Assembly (NCBI RefSeq): GCF_003315075.1
Contig: NZ_QNRJ01000012.1
Location: 34,627 to 98,626, forward strand
Source: Rossellomorea aquimaris
Lineage (GTDB): Bacteria; Bacillota; Bacilli; Bacillales; Bacillaceae_B
Direction of reading: 5' to 3'
Length of the DNA: 64,000 bases
Shown one piece after another: positions 54,714 to 64,000 of the stretch; position 1 is the stretch's first letter; each line of letters begins with the position of its first letter. A model generated the notes under the pieces. That model worked only from the letters and a program-made list of their open reading frames with translations. It ran no database searches and had not been told where the DNA came from. A program made the position numbers and the translations under genes.

Positions 54714-54748
54714 AAAAGAGAACTGGAATTGAAATCCAGTTCTCTTTT
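54714..54748. terminator. Bidirectional terminator between convergent genes
   Basis: A 14-bp perfect stem (54714-54727 with 54735-54748), 7-base loop, A run before and T run after. Confidence 0.92.
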
Positions 54749-54755
54749 AAATCTA

Positions 54756-55721
54756 TTAGGTTGTTGCAGTCTCTTTCTTACTCTCAATCACTGCCAAACG
54801 CTCTGCCACTTCTTCCTCCGTCAAACCATGCTCTTCAATGTAGCGGTTTTCAGGGCTCTTACGGCATTCATCCGAGCAGCTTCTCATATATTTATGCTCA
54901 TTTTCTTCCGAGCAAAGGATTTTTTTGTTACAAGGCGGGTGCGCACAGTTTACGTAGCGCTCACAAGGTTCACCTGTGTAGTAGTCTTTCCCGACAATGA
55001 CATGCTCTGTCTGATTGACAGGAACACCGATACGCTCATCGAATACGTAAAGCTGACCGTCCCATAGCTGACCTTTCACTTCCGGGTCCTGGCCATAGGT
55101 GACGATTCCACCGTGCAATTGCGCAACATCCTCAAAGCCTTCTTTCACTAACCAGCCTGAGAATTTTTCACAACGGATACCACCTGTACAATATGTGATG
55201 ATTTTCTTGCCTTCCAGTTTATCTTTATTATCGCGGACCCAGTTCGGAAGATCGCGGAAGTTTTCGATATCGGGCTTCACGGCTCCTCTGAAGTGTCCCA
55301 GTTCATATTCATAGTCGTTACGTGCATCAAGAAGGATCGTATCCTCCTGTTGGATTTGTTCAAAGAAATCCTTTGGCTCAAGGTATTTACCTGTGATTTC
55401 ATTCGGATTCACATCATCTTCCAGACGAAGTGTCACTAACTCTGGACGGTGCTTCACTTTCAATTTCTTGAAGGCATGACCATCAGCTTCGTCAATTTTG
55501 AACACAGTGTCCGCGAAATGAGGATCCTGTCTCATCGCTTCCATATAAGCATCCGTCTGTTCAATCGTACCGGAACATGTTCCGTTGATTCCTTCAGATG
55601 AAATCAGAATACGTCCCATAAGGCCAAGCTCCTTGCACAATTCCTTATGCTGGGCCGTAACCTCCTCAGGATTCTCAATAGCTACATAGTTGTAATACAG
55701 TAGTACTCGATAATTTTTCAT
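54756..55721 (-). CDS. trhO: tRNA uridine hydroxylase TrhO (rhodanese family)
   Basis: 321 residues from the ATG at 55721, which has AGGTGG 8 bases upstream (GTG 55733 overlaps that site). N-terminal UPF0176 domain ([13 protein letters not shown]), rhodanese domain (~110-215) with active-site Cys178 in YCTGGIRC and Cys184, and a C-terminal Cys-rich segment (CAHPPC, CSDEC). TrhO adds the 5-hydroxyl on wobble uridine-34 of tRNAs using prephenate-independent O2 chemistry. B. subtilis homologue YbfQ. Stand-alone gene. Confidence 0.93.
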   Translation of the reverse strand: MKNYRVLLYYNYVAIENPEEVTAQHKELCKELGLMGRILISSEGINGTCSGTIEQTDAYMEAMRQDPHFADTVFKIDEADGHAFKKLKVKHRPELVTLRLEDDVNPNEITGKYLEPKDFFEQIQQEDTILLDARNDYEYELGHFRGAVKPDIENFRDLPNWVRDNKDKLEGKKIITYCTGGIRCEKFSGWLVKEGFEDVAQLHGGIVTYGQDPEVKGQLWDGQLYVFDERIGVPVNQTEHVIVGKDYYTGEPCERYVNCAHPPCNKKILCSEENEHKYMRSCSDECRKSPENRYIEEHGLTEEEVAERLAVIESKKETATT

Positions 55722-56039
55722 GTTTATTTCCACCTATCGATTTATATTTGCAAGATATAATCTTAGGATTCTGTTCCTTATTACTCTTACGATGTACTAT
55801 TATAACAAATTTTTAAAGAAATGCATTATGTATGGTGGAGAAAAGATGGGGATTGTGAGGAAAAGATGGTGGATTTTGGATTTCTGATGGGTGGCGTGGT
55901 ACGCTTGCCGCCCTTCCAAGTCATCATCATAACCACCGAGAGATACACGCATATAGATACATAAAATTTGAAAAAATTTGTTATTTTTGAAAGAATTAGA
56001 AGTGAAATGAAAAGTCTAATTTAGGGGTTGTCGGTACAT

Positions 56040-58043
56040 ATGTATAGAAAAGTCTTGTTGCTTTGTCTCTTTGTTGCTTTCAGTCTATTGATCGCCGGAT
56101 GTCAAGAAAAGCCTAAACCAACGGATCAGTTACAAGATTATGTAGATTTGTGGAATAAAGAAAAGTTCGAAAATATGTTCGACGGATATCTAAACACTTC
56201 CACTAAAGATTCGTTTAATAAAGAAGATTTTGTCACGAGATACAAGGACATCTATGAAGATTTAGAAGTGAAAGATGTAAAGGTTTCTTTCAAGAAACCG
56301 GAAAAAGAAGTGGACTGGGACAAAGAAACCAAAGCGGAATTCCCTTTGACTATTTCATTCAACACTTTGGCTGGTGAGGTTTCGTACGAAAAAGAAATCA
56401 CTTTAACCAAAGAAAAACAAGGTGAAGAGGAAAATTGGTTTGTAGAATGGGAGCCGTCTTTTATCCTGCCGGAAATGGAAAAGGGAGATAAAGTAGGCGT
56501 GGAGAGTATATCTGCTAAGCGTGGCGACATACTTGACCGGAATCAACAGGCCCTTGCGATGAATGGAGAAGCATTTGAACTCGGGATCGTGCCGAAAGAG
56601 TTTAACGAGAGTGATTTAAGTAAATTGTCTTCTTTGCTTGATATGTCACCAGAATCCATCCAGGGTAAGCTGGATCAAAGCTGGGTGAAGCCGGAATTCT
56701 TTGTTCCCATTAAAAAGATCGCCCTTACTGAGCGACCCCTAGCTCTGGAAGTTATAGAATTAGGCGGTCTGTACTCTAAGCGGGTGCCAGCAAGGGAATA
56801 CCCATACGGGGAAGCTGCCGCCCACCTGACCGGTTATATAGGAAAGCTTACTGCAGAAAAGTTGGAGAAACTAAAAGGTGAAGGCTATACAGCTCAGTCA
56901 TTAATGGGGCTCAGCGGTGCAGAAGAAGTATATGAAGATCAATTAAGAGGAAAAGATGGTCAGCGGATTTATTTGAAAAAAGAAGAATCTGAGGAAGTAG
57001 TGACCGTTGCAGAACAACCGGTTGAAGATGGTAAAAACATTACCTTGACCATCGACGCCGAAATGCAAAAGAAGCTTTATGAACAGATGAAGAGTGAAGC
57101 GGGGACAGCGGCAGCCCTCAATCCTCAAACGGGTGAAGCATTGGCACTGGTCAGTACACCAGCCTATGATCCGAATGATTTTGTATTGGGCATGTCTTCT
57201 GAAAAATACAAAAAGTTGGCGGACGACCCGAAAAAGCCATTACGTAATCGTTTTCCGATTACGTATTCACCTGGATCAACCATGAAGGGCATCACCGCTT
57301 CGGTTGGTTTGAAATCCGGAAAGCTTGATCCCAATAAGGTCTATGATATTACGGGGAAGAAGTGGCAAAAGGATGATTCCTGGGGAAATTACAAGGTCGT
57401 CCGTGTCTTTGATAATGAGAGTAAGGTGGACCTGGAAAGTGCGTTGAAATTCTCAGATAACATCTATTTTGCCCGAGTGGGATTAGAGATGGGAGCAGAT
57501 ACCTTTATTGCAGGATTAAAGGACTTTGGTTTCGGGGAAGAAATTCCCTCTTCTTATCCAATTTATAAATCCCAAATTTCCAACGACGGAACCATCTCAA
57601 AAGAAGTCCAACTGGCCGATTCAGCATTTGGTCAAGGAGAAGTTCTGATGAGCATCGTTCACCTGGCAAGTGCTTACGGTGGCATCATCAACGATGGGAA
57701 TATGATGAAGCCAAGACTTCTAAAGGATGAAGAGCATGAGATTTGGAAAGAAAACTTGCTGACGAAAGAACAAGCTGACATGTTGAAAACAGATTTGCGA
57801 AAAGTAGTCACTGAAGGAATTGCAACGAAAGCCAGTGTGAAAGGGAAAGCCATCGCAGGAAAAACCGGGACGGCAGAGATCAAGGCTGAACAGGGGACTA
57901 CCGGAACGGAAAATGGATTATTTGTTTCCTATGATCAGAATGACCCAACGATGGTGCTTGCCGTGCTTCTTGAAGACGTAGAAGAAGCGGGAGGCAGCAC
58001 GCATACAGTAGAAGTTACGAAGAGGTTTTATGATAGCTGGTAA
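56040..58043 (+). CDS. pbpC: Penicillin-binding protein 3 (class B, transpeptidase)
   Basis: 667 residues from the ATG at 56040 (TTG 56028 is too close to the AGGGG site). Lipoprotein-like signal ending IAGC; NTF2-like MecA N-terminal domain (~25-150), PBP dimerisation domain, then transpeptidase with S413-T-M-K, S-D-N (KFSDNIYF) and K-T-G (AGKTGTAE). Closely resembles B. subtilis PBP3 (PbpC), a low-affinity class B PBP cross-linking peptidoglycan. The gap 55722-56039 holds no recognised element. Not in an operon. Confidence 0.93.
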   Translation: MYRKVLLLCLFVAFSLLIAGCQEKPKPTDQLQDYVDLWNKEKFENMFDGYLNTSTKDSFNKEDFVTRYKDIYEDLEVKDVKVSFKKPEKEVDWDKETKAEFPLTISFNTLAGEVSYEKEITLTKEKQGEEENWFVEWEPSFILPEMEKGDKVGVESISAKRGDILDRNQQALAMNGEAFELGIVPKEFNESDLSKLSSLLDMSPESIQGKLDQSWVKPEFFVPIKKIALTERPLALEVIELGGLYSKRVPAREYPYGEAAAHLTGYIGKLTAEKLEKLKGEGYTAQSLMGLSGAEEVYEDQLRGKDGQRIYLKKEESEEVVTVAEQPVEDGKNITLTIDAEMQKKLYEQMKSEAGTAAALNPQTGEALALVSTPAYDPNDFVLGMSSEKYKKLADDPKKPLRNRFPITYSPGSTMKGITASVGLKSGKLDPNKVYDITGKKWQKDDSWGNYKVVRVFDNESKVDLESALKFSDNIYFARVGLEMGADTFIAGLKDFGFGEEIPSSYPIYKSQISNDGTISKEVQLADSAFGQGEVLMSIVHLASAYGGIINDGNMMKPRLLKDEEHEIWKENLLTKEQADMLKTDLRKVVTEGIATKASVKGKAIAGKTGTAEIKAEQGTTGTENGLFVSYDQNDPTMVLAVLLEDVEEAGGSTHTVEVTKRFYDSW

Positions 58044-58062
58044 AGTTGAAAGAATATGAACC

Positions 58063-58100
58063 AAAAACGGTGCGCAGACATTTGCTCACCGTTTTTTTTT
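58063..58100 (+). terminator. Terminator after pbpC
   Basis: A 10-bp stem (58063-58072 with 58087-58096) with T9. Confidence 0.88.
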
Positions 58101-58120
58101 CTATATAAAGTCCGAAACAA

Positions 58121-58165
58121 GAGAGGGACGGACCTCCAGATTAGGATAAGAGGTCCGTCCCTCTG
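58121..58165. repeat. GGTCCGTCCCT hairpin
   Basis: The 12-mer at 58124-58135 and its complement at 58151-58162 form a 14-bp stem with a 15-base loop; same family as 3931 and 47096. Confidence 0.85.
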
Positions 58166-58277
58166 CTTCATTTTGACATCATGTTCCAACTCTCTCATTA
58201 ACGGCGATTCCGCTTTCAATGTGTGCTATGATAGACAAAATGGCCCTAGAGGTTGAAATTCAATAGGAGTGATCAAT

Positions 58278-59348
58278 TTGAATTTGTTTTTAACGGGATC
58301 GACAGGTTTCCTTGGTGGGAGGCTCATCAAGAACCTTTTACAACATAAAGAGAACGAAGTCTATATTTTAGTGAGAAATGTAGAGAAGGCTGAAAGATTA
58401 AGAGATTCCTTTCAAGGGGATGAGCAAAAGAGGATTCATATTTTTCAAGGGGATATTACCATCTCAAATGCCGGCTTGAGCAGGGATGATCTTGAATGGT
58501 TAACAGGGAAGATCGATGCGGTTTATCATCTCGCTGCTCTTGTTAAGTTTGATTTGGGATTGCGTGATGAGTTGTTTGCTGCTAATTACGATGGGACCAA
58601 GCATATCCTTGAATTGGCTTCGTTCCTGCAAGTGAAGAAGTTTTATTATGTGAGTACGGCTTACACGGTCGGAAAGCTCACAGAAGGGGTGGAGGAGCTT
58701 TATCCGGCAAATGGGGAATTCCACAACCCATACGAGGAAAGCAAAGTGAAATCGGAGCATCTTGTGTTTTCTTATCGAGACAAAATGGATGTGTCCATTT
58801 TCCGCCCGGCTATTATTGTAGGGGATTCCAAAACGGGGGAAGCGGACTCCCAATTCACATTGTACGGGTTTATGCGTGCTCTCGGGGTGTTCAAGCGTAA
58901 GACTGCAAGGCGCCGGGGAGAAGAGCGTACCTACAGACTGGTTGCGGCGAAGAACGGTACTTCCAATCTTGTACCTGTCGATTACGTAGCGGATATTTTA
59001 AGCTTGGCTCCTGAAAAAGCACAAGCCGACAAAATCTATCATATTACCAATCCCAATCCACCTGAAAACATCGAGCTTTTGAAGATGTTAAAAGACGCCC
59101 TACAATTCGAAAACCTGTCTGTGGTTGAAAATAGTGGTGAGTATGTATTAGATGATGATGAGGTTAGGCTTAATAGTTTGATTGATGTGTTCAAGGTGTA
59201 TCTGGCAGGTGCGTTGACCTTTGATGATCGCAATACTCGGGAATTGATCAAAGGTACGGAGGTTTCTCATTTAGATATGTCTGATGAGACGGTTGAGATG
59301 ATTATTCGGACAGGTTGCGAGCCCAACGGAGGAAGGCTCACTGTATAA
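58278..59348 (+). CDS. Extended SDR (male-sterility/thioester-reductase-like NAD-binding protein)
   Basis: 356 residues; TTG at 58278 is preferred because AGGAG lies 8 bases before it (GTG 58269 overlaps that site). NAD(P)-binding GSTGFLGGRL, HLAALVKFDLG, and YVSTAYTVG with a Y-x3-K in NPYEESK. The pattern fits the fatty acyl-CoA reductase / Lys2-type SDR group, which reduces or binds carrier- or CoA-linked substrates; homologues in Bacillus are uncharacterised. Monocistronic, with a bidirectional terminator after it. Confidence 0.78.
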   Translation: MNLFLTGSTGFLGGRLIKNLLQHKENEVYILVRNVEKAERLRDSFQGDEQKRIHIFQGDITISNAGLSRDDLEWLTGKIDAVYHLAALVKFDLGLRDELFAANYDGTKHILELASFLQVKKFYYVSTAYTVGKLTEGVEELYPANGEFHNPYEESKVKSEHLVFSYRDKMDVSIFRPAIIVGDSKTGEADSQFTLYGFMRALGVFKRKTARRRGEERTYRLVAAKNGTSNLVPVDYVADILSLAPEKAQADKIYHITNPNPPENIELLKMLKDALQFENLSVVENSGEYVLDDDEVRLNSLIDVFKVYLAGALTFDDRNTRELIKGTEVSHLDMSDETVEMIIRTGCEPNGGRLTV

Positions 59349-59359
59349 ATAGAATGAAG

Positions 59360-59398
59360 AAAGCCCCAAAGGTGAGAGCCTTTGGGGCTTTGCTTTTT
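59360..59398. terminator. Bidirectional terminator between convergent SDR genes
   Basis: A 13-bp perfect stem (59360-59372 with 59379-59391), 6-base loop, T run on both sides. Confidence 0.92.
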
Positions 59399-60189
59399 TA
59401 TAGTGCGGTAACCAACCCGCCATCAACGACGAGGGATTGACCGGTTAAATACGTGTTGGCGTCTGAAACTAAGAAGGTAATGGCCCGGGCAAATTCTTCA
59501 GGCTCGCCGTACCTTCCCAGTGGAATCGCTTTTTCACTTTGCTTCTTAAATTCCTCATGGGGAACATTTTGTTTATCTGCATTTAATTGATCCAACTGAG
59601 CCACTCGTTCTGTTGCGATTCTACCAGGACCGACCGTGTTGATAAGAATATGATCCTTGGCCAGTTCCCTTGATAAGCTCTTCGATAAGCCGACAATACC
59701 TGTTCTGAAGGTGTTGGATAGAATCAGACCATCGATTGACTGCTTCGTGGAGGAAGATGCGATATTGACGATCCTTCCGCCCTTATTCTTTTTCATATGG
59801 GGAATAACCTCTCTGATGGTCCGGATATAGCTGAGCAGATTGAGTTCAAAGGCATACTGCCAGTCAGCATCATCGAATTGCTGAAATCCCCCTGCAGGTG
59901 GACCGCCTGTGTTGTTGACGAGAATGTCAATGCCTCCAAGCTGTTTGACTGCTGTTTCCACGAGTGCTTGAATGTCTTCTGCTTTCGTCATGTCACATGG
60001 TGCAAAATAAACATGCTGATTCCCGGACAGTTCGATGATTTCGTTTGCCGTGGATTGAAGTTCTTCTTCATTTCGGCTGGAAATAAGTACGTGTGCGCCT
60101 TCTTTTGCAAGCTCGAGTGCCGTTGCTTTTCCTAATCCTTTACTGGATGCAGTGACAATCACTGCTTTATTCTTTAAACCAAAATCCAT
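59398..60189 (-). CDS. Atypical short-chain dehydrogenase (BKR-like, no YxxxK)
   Basis: 263 residues. The ATG at 60189 follows GAGGTGG by 6 bases; ATG 60204 is upstream of that site. Classical SDR fold: TASSKGLGKA cofactor loop, NNTGGPP, IASSST. The catalytic Tyr-x3-Lys is replaced by a SNTFRTG segment, as in the described SDR subgroup that lacks Tyr/Lys. It may therefore not be an ordinary oxidoreductase. It is 15 bases after the TRAP permease gene and co-transcribed, so it may act on the imported substrate. Confidence 0.85.
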   Translation of the reverse strand: MDFGLKNKAVIVTASSKGLGKATALELAKEGAHVLISSRNEEELQSTANEIIELSGNQHVYFAPCDMTKAEDIQALVETAVKQLGGIDILVNNTGGPPAGGFQQFDDADWQYAFELNLLSYIRTIREVIPHMKKNKGGRIVNIASSSTKQSIDGLILSNTFRTGIVGLSKSLSRELAKDHILINTVGPGRIATERVAQLDQLNADKQNVPHEEFKKQSEKAIPLGRYGEPEEFARAITFLVSDANTYLTGQSLVVDGGLVTAL

Positions 60190-60204
60190 GAAAATCCACC
60201 TCAT

Positions 60205-62370
60205 TTAATTGGGAATATTAATCTCCTTATTCATCGGTTTACCCTTTCCTTGGTAATTCCAAAACAGAACAAATACGAAGACGGTGAAGCCGATCATGTC
60301 TGTCACCCAGCCGGGATAAATCAGGAGAAAAGCGGCTATTGCACTTATCAAGCGCATACTGACAGGGAGTTTCTTCTTGAAATAACCCTCGATGGAAACG
60401 GACAACAGGAACACTCCGATAACAGATGTAACCGTCAGGACAAGAATACTCGTAACAGATGCGTCCACCATCAGCATTTCATGGGAAAACACAAACATAA
60501 ACGGCACGATAAATCCTGCAATGGCAAGTCTCATCGCCTGGAATCCGGTCTTAGTCGGGTCACCGCCACTGATGCCTGCTCCGGCAAAGGCTGCCAGGGC
60601 GACTGGCGGCGTGATATTTGCAAAAATCCCAAAGTAAAACACAAACATGTGAGCAACAAACACCGCCGTTTCCGTCGACCCGGCCAGTTCACGGAACAAT
60701 GGTAGCTGTAAAAGGATCGGTGCTGCCATGGTACTCGTAATGATATAGGTTGGGATACTTGGTAAGCCCATTCCCAGCACGATGGAAGTGATCATGGTCA
60801 GCAGTAAAGTAATAACGAGCTGAAGGAGCGGACTGTCGATCATTTCACCAATACCGACAATACTGTTTGCGAGCTCAAGTGCAACTCCAGTCAGTGAGGC
60901 AACTCCTACGACAATTCCAACAGCACCACAGGCGACCGCAACCGGAATCGTCGTTTTCGCTCCTTCTTCCAATGCTTGTACGCAATCCTTTAAGCCAATT
61001 TCTTCGGCTTCCAGATTTTTTGTTTTTCTAACGAGATTGATCACTAATGGAATTACCACAATCAACAGGAGTTCCCACCATCCGCTTTTGAGGGGAGGCA
61101 TGCCTTCTCCGGAAAGGAGGCCATTCACCTGTGGTTGGAAAATGAAAAATACTCCGAGTAGGGTTGATAGCGTTAGAACCTGCTTCGAACCGGAAATGAT
61201 AATCGTAGCCAAAATCGACCAGAACGCAGCGTAGAACGGTGTTTTTCCTGAGAATAATAAGTACAGGAGAATCACCATAGGGATGATCAAATGTCCCCGT
61301 TCAGCCAAAACTGCTTTCACGGATGGAAGTTCTGATTTCGGTACCCCATGCAATCCGCGTTTGGAAGCTCTAAAGTGCACCTGAAGCAGGATACCGATGT
61401 AGAAGAGCAGGGCAGGGATGATACCTGCCATGATCACTTTGGTATAAGGAATATTTAGATTCTCTGCCATAATGAAGGCGGCTGCCCCCATGATGGGAGG
61501 AAGGATCTGACCGCCGACACTTGCCGCTGATTCGACCGCCCCTGCAAATTCTTTCTTGTAGCCGATCTTTTTCATCAATGGAATCGTGAAAGCCCCGGTT
61601 GTCACGACATTGGCAACAGCCGAACCATTGATGGAACCGAGAAATCCACTGGCGATAACGGCAACTTTAGCAGGACCGCCTTTTGTATGTCCTGCGACTG
61701 CCAGTGCCAGGTCATTAAATAATTTCCCCATGCCGGAGCGGCTGAGGAATGCTCCAAATAAGATAAAGAGAATGATGTAGCTTGCTGACACGCCGATCGC
61801 TGTACCAAGAATCCCCTCCGTAATATATACAAGCTGGGAAATCATTTTCTTTGTCACAGTCAATGTGATTTGAGAATTCAATTCCGGATAGATGGCCAGC
61901 TTTACATAAAGACCATAAATTAAAAATCCAACGGCAAGAAGAGTCAGGCCCCAGCCGGTCACACGCCTTGTCAGTTCGAGAAGAAGGACAATGACGAGTA
62001 TTCCGACGATGAAATCGGTATCGTTGATTTGTCCCCCCATTTTAATGATGCGCTCCGCACTGAATAACATATAAATGCCAACGACTAAGGACAAGCCGCT
62101 TAAGATATAGTCATAAAATGGAACAGGCAGGCCTTTCTTTTTACTGATAAAAGGGTAAAGGATAAATCCGATGGCCATCAATCCATATAAATGGATGCTT
62201 CGCTGCTTTACATCGACTAACGCCCCTGCATAAGACGTGTATAAATGGAAGAGAGCAATCCCGGCTGCCAATACTAAAATAAATAGACCAATCACTTTGG
62301 GAAACCCGCTTCTCGTATTTCCCTCCCGATCTAACTCTTCCACAGATGTGTTCTTTTGTTTTCTCATCAT
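60205..62370 (-). CDS. TRAP transporter fused permease (TAXI type)
   Basis: 721 residues with about 17-19 membrane segments: the small (4TM) and large (12TM) TRAP subunits fused, as usual for TAXI systems. Diagnostic stretches: GGQILPPIMGAAAFIMAE, GSINGSAVANVVTTG, GMGLPSIPTYIITS and ITPPVALAAFAGAGI. It imports an organic acid using an ion gradient together with the binding protein encoded upstream. Start after GAGGTG. Member of the SBP-DUF1850-permease-SDR operon. Confidence 0.93.
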   Translation of the reverse strand: MMRKQKNTSVEELDREGNTRSGFPKVIGLFILVLAAGIALFHLYTSYAGALVDVKQRSIHLYGLMAIGFILYPFISKKKGLPVPFYDYILSGLSLVVGIYMLFSAERIIKMGGQINDTDFIVGILVIVLLLELTRRVTGWGLTLLAVGFLIYGLYVKLAIYPELNSQITLTVTKKMISQLVYITEGILGTAIGVSASYIILFILFGAFLSRSGMGKLFNDLALAVAGHTKGGPAKVAVIASGFLGSINGSAVANVVTTGAFTIPLMKKIGYKKEFAGAVESAASVGGQILPPIMGAAAFIMAENLNIPYTKVIMAGIIPALLFYIGILLQVHFRASKRGLHGVPKSELPSVKAVLAERGHLIIPMVILLYLLFSGKTPFYAAFWSILATIIISGSKQVLTLSTLLGVFFIFQPQVNGLLSGEGMPPLKSGWWELLLIVVIPLVINLVRKTKNLEAEEIGLKDCVQALEEGAKTTIPVAVACGAVGIVVGVASLTGVALELANSIVGIGEMIDSPLLQLVITLLLTMITSIVLGMGLPSIPTYIITSTMAAPILLQLPLFRELAGSTETAVFVAHMFVFYFGIFANITPPVALAAFAGAGISGGDPTKTGFQAMRLAIAGFIVPFMFVFSHEMLMVDASVTSILVLTVTSVIGVFLLSVSIEGYFKKKLPVSMRLISAIAAFLLIYPGWVTDMIGFTVFVFVLFWNYQGKGKPMNKEINIPN

Positions 62371-62382
62371 GAGTCACCTCGC

Positions 62383-62856
62383 TTAATCATTAACAATCAT
62401 ATAAATCAGTTTATACATAGGGACCGACCTGACGGATAATTGGTAGGACCGCTGAGAATCGAGTACTAGAGTTCGTTCGTTTAATGAAATACGATGATTC
62501 GTATTCTTACCTGTCTGGAAGCGCAATGAGTCTCCGATCGGTTGATGGATATGTGTCATGTACACCCAGCCGTCTTTGATATATGTGTCCTCGCCTGCGT
62601 TATCCGGGACACCGGCACCAAACGTTTTGAAACGGGTGGAGGTCAAGGTGATGGTGCTACCTTTAATGTGAAAAAATTCTTCCCAATCTTCTTTTTCAAC
62701 AGAATGTGTCCAGCGGATGGAAACTTTCTTTTGATTGAAAACAGGCTGTACGACTATATTTTTATTTTGATCGGATAAGACGATCGTGTTGACCGGTACA
62801 ATGGCGAGAAGGATGAGAAGGAGCAGGGAAGAGGCACCCAGGATTCTTTTTCTCAT
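62383..62856 (-). CDS. DUF1850 protein of the TRAP operon
   Basis: 157 residues. N-terminal signal/anchor (~5-25), then the small DUF1850 beta domain: RWTHSVEKEDWEEFF, FGAGVPDN and a final RSVPMYKLIY. DUF1850 genes typically accompany TAXI-TRAP transporters, where the role is unclear. It lies 12 bases upstream of the permease start. There is no good Shine-Dalgarno site before its ATG, and the attenuator hairpin at 62868-62893 sits just upstream, so its translation is probably low. Confidence 0.82.
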   Translation of the reverse strand: MRKRILGASSLLLLILLAIVPVNTIVLSDQNKNIVVQPVFNQKKVSIRWTHSVEKEDWEEFFHIKGSTITLTSTRFKTFGAGVPDNAGEDTYIKDGWVYMTHIHQPIGDSLRFQTGKNTNHRISLNERTLVLDSQRSYQLSVRSVPMYKLIYMIVND

Positions 62857-62867
62857 AGATAGAATGA

Positions 62868-62898
62868 AAAGGGCACCAGGATTGATGCCCTTTCTCTA
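62868..62898 (-). terminator. Attenuator-like hairpin between the binding protein and DUF1850 genes
   Basis: An 8-bp stem (62868-62875 with 62886-62893) followed on the minus strand by TTTTC. A weak terminator here would allow more binding protein than permease. Confidence 0.6.
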
Positions 62899-63897
62899 TT
62901 ATTCCAGTAATCCTTTTTCTTCATAAAACTTCTTCGCTCCGGGGTGCAGGGGTGCAATGAGGCCCTTCGCCATTTCATCCCGGTTGACTTCTTTAAGAGG
63001 TGCAACTGCAACTGCGTCTGTTCCTAAGTAGTCGTAATAACGTTTTGTTAAGTCGTATACTGTGTCTTCACTTACGTCCTTCGATACAATCAGCATATTC
63101 TGGATCCCGACGGTTTCAACCTTTGCATCCAGGTTATATTTTGCTTCGTCTCCTGACTCAATCGTAAATGTTTTATAGAACGGATATTTCTCCATTAGCT
63201 TATCAGCAAGATCTCCTTTGATTTCAACAAATGATACATCATTTTGCTGCATAAGGTCAGTAATATTACTGTTCGGGACACCTGAAGTGAAGAATGCAGC
63301 GTCAAGTGTGCCATTTTTCATTTCCTGAACAGAATCCGCGTACCCTGTGTGGGTGACTTTTTCAAGGTCATCATATGATAAACCGGCTGCTTCCAATACT
63401 TTCTTCGCGCTTTGTTCCACGCCGGAACCAACCTGACCGACACCTACTTTCTTACCCTTTAAATCTTCAATGCTCTTAATTCCGCTATCAGACATAGCGA
63501 CTACCTGTACAACGTTTTGGTACATGCCTGCAAGAGCCTGGACCTCTACTTTATTGCCTTCGAACTGACCTTTTCCTTCTGCCGCATCATAGGCAACATC
63601 GCTCATGACAATCGCCATTTGATTTAATCCGTCCGTAATGTTCTGGATATTGGCAACAGAAGCTCCTGTCGATTCTACTGTTACATTCCCGATTGAATCA
63701 CTTTCCTCGAAAATTGGTTTTAATGATCCGCCAATCGCATAATAAGCACCGGACGTTCCACCTGTCCCAAATACGATTGATTGGCTGGAAGAATCATCGC
63801 CACTGCTTGAATCGCCGCCGCTTGCGCCATCACTGCCACATGCCGCTAGTAGTAATGAAATGATGGCCACCATCGAAATCCATTTTAATTTTTTCAT
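62899..63897 (-). CDS. TAXI-family TRAP solute-binding lipoprotein
   Basis: 332 residues. Lipoprotein signal ending LAAC (Cys20), Gly/Ser linker, then the TAXI binding domain: FGTGGTSGAYYAIGG, DVAYDAAEGKG, VGVGQVGSGVEQSAKKVL and APLHPGAKKFYEEKG. Captures the substrate (glutamate-like or other carboxylates in known cases) outside the membrane and hands it to the permease. First gene of the operon, GAGGAGG upstream. The promoter should lie in 63898-64000 but is not clear. Confidence 0.93.
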   Translation of the reverse strand: MKKLKWISMVAIISLLLAACGSDGASGGDSSSGDDSSSQSIVFGTGGTSGAYYAIGGSLKPIFEESDSIGNVTVESTGASVANIQNITDGLNQMAIVMSDVAYDAAEGKGQFEGNKVEVQALAGMYQNVVQVVAMSDSGIKSIEDLKGKKVGVGQVGSGVEQSAKKVLEAAGLSYDDLEKVTHTGYADSVQEMKNGTLDAAFFTSGVPNSNITDLMQQNDVSFVEIKGDLADKLMEKYPFYKTFTIESGDEAKYNLDAKVETVGIQNMLIVSKDVSEDTVYDLTKRYYDYLGTDAVAVAPLKEVNRDEMAKGLIAPLHPGAKKFYEEKGLLE

Positions 63898-64000
63898 CTT
63901 TTCGTCCTCCTCGTATATTATGTTTAGGCTCTATTTCAGAGCTCGGGTAATCTTCCATATAAATGAAACTTCTCTTTATTACTTGGACGTCTCAAGATAT

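Noticed and set aside
60250..61780. Plus-strand frames opposite the TRAP permease
   Set aside because: Antisense shadows of the membrane protein gene, without RBS or protein-like composition.

Overview
The window (about 64 kb, roughly 42% G+C by eye) comes from a spore-forming Gram-positive Bacillaceae chromosome. Support: strong GGAGG ribosome-binding sites, TTG/GTG starts, DegS/DegU, a Spo0E-like phosphatase, TreR/TreA/TreP, LytB/LytC-type proteins, PBP3 and Bacillaceae-style intergenic palindromes. A marine/soil 'Bacillus' of the Rossellomorea type is a guess from gene content only. The segment corresponds to the B. subtilis tua-lytRABC-gtaB-yvyE-degSU region, but expanded and shuffled. 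No rRNA, tRNA, CRISPR, prophage or intact insertion sequence was seen.

Layout. 1-28 kb: eight secreted proteins each carry three C-terminal CWB2 (cell wall binding repeat 2) modules behind different catalytic heads: a 5'-nucleotidase (partial), a pre-peptidase-like domain, an NlpC/P60 endopeptidase, a Vpr-like S8 protease, a second subtilisin, an SLT transglycosylase, a LytC-type amidase and a LytB/SpoIID protein. Among them lie an LCP (LytR/TagU-type) ligase, a flippase and a GT4 glycosyltransferase. 28-40 kb: polysaccharide genes (polymerase-like protein, GT2s, galU, ugd, epimerase, sugar-phosphate transferase), interrupted by a decayed second ugd copy and a gutted group II intron. galU is preceded by a multibranched RNA-like leader. 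40-43 kb: yvyE, degS, degU. 43-49 kb: trehalose genes treR, treA, treP with three TreR operators; a lipoprotein and a Spo0E-like gene sit between treR and treA. 49-54 kb: small membrane proteins, an acyltransferase, a LysM-NlpC/P60 hydrolase and an MFS pseudogene. 54-59 kb: a DUF6241-like protein, TrhO, PBP3 and an extended SDR. 59-64 kb: a TAXI-TRAP transporter operon ending in an atypical SDR.

How it fits together (inference): the polysaccharide genes probably make a uronic-acid-containing secondary wall polymer, the LCP protein attaches wall polymers to peptidoglycan, and the many CWB2 proteins bind an anionic wall polymer. Autolysins, proteases and PBP3 then remodel the wall, and DegS/DegU is the nearby regulator of exoenzymes and wall turnover. 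Intergenic DNA holds several families of palindromic repeats, including one inserted inside another and one present as inverted copies around a flippase-to-lytB block.
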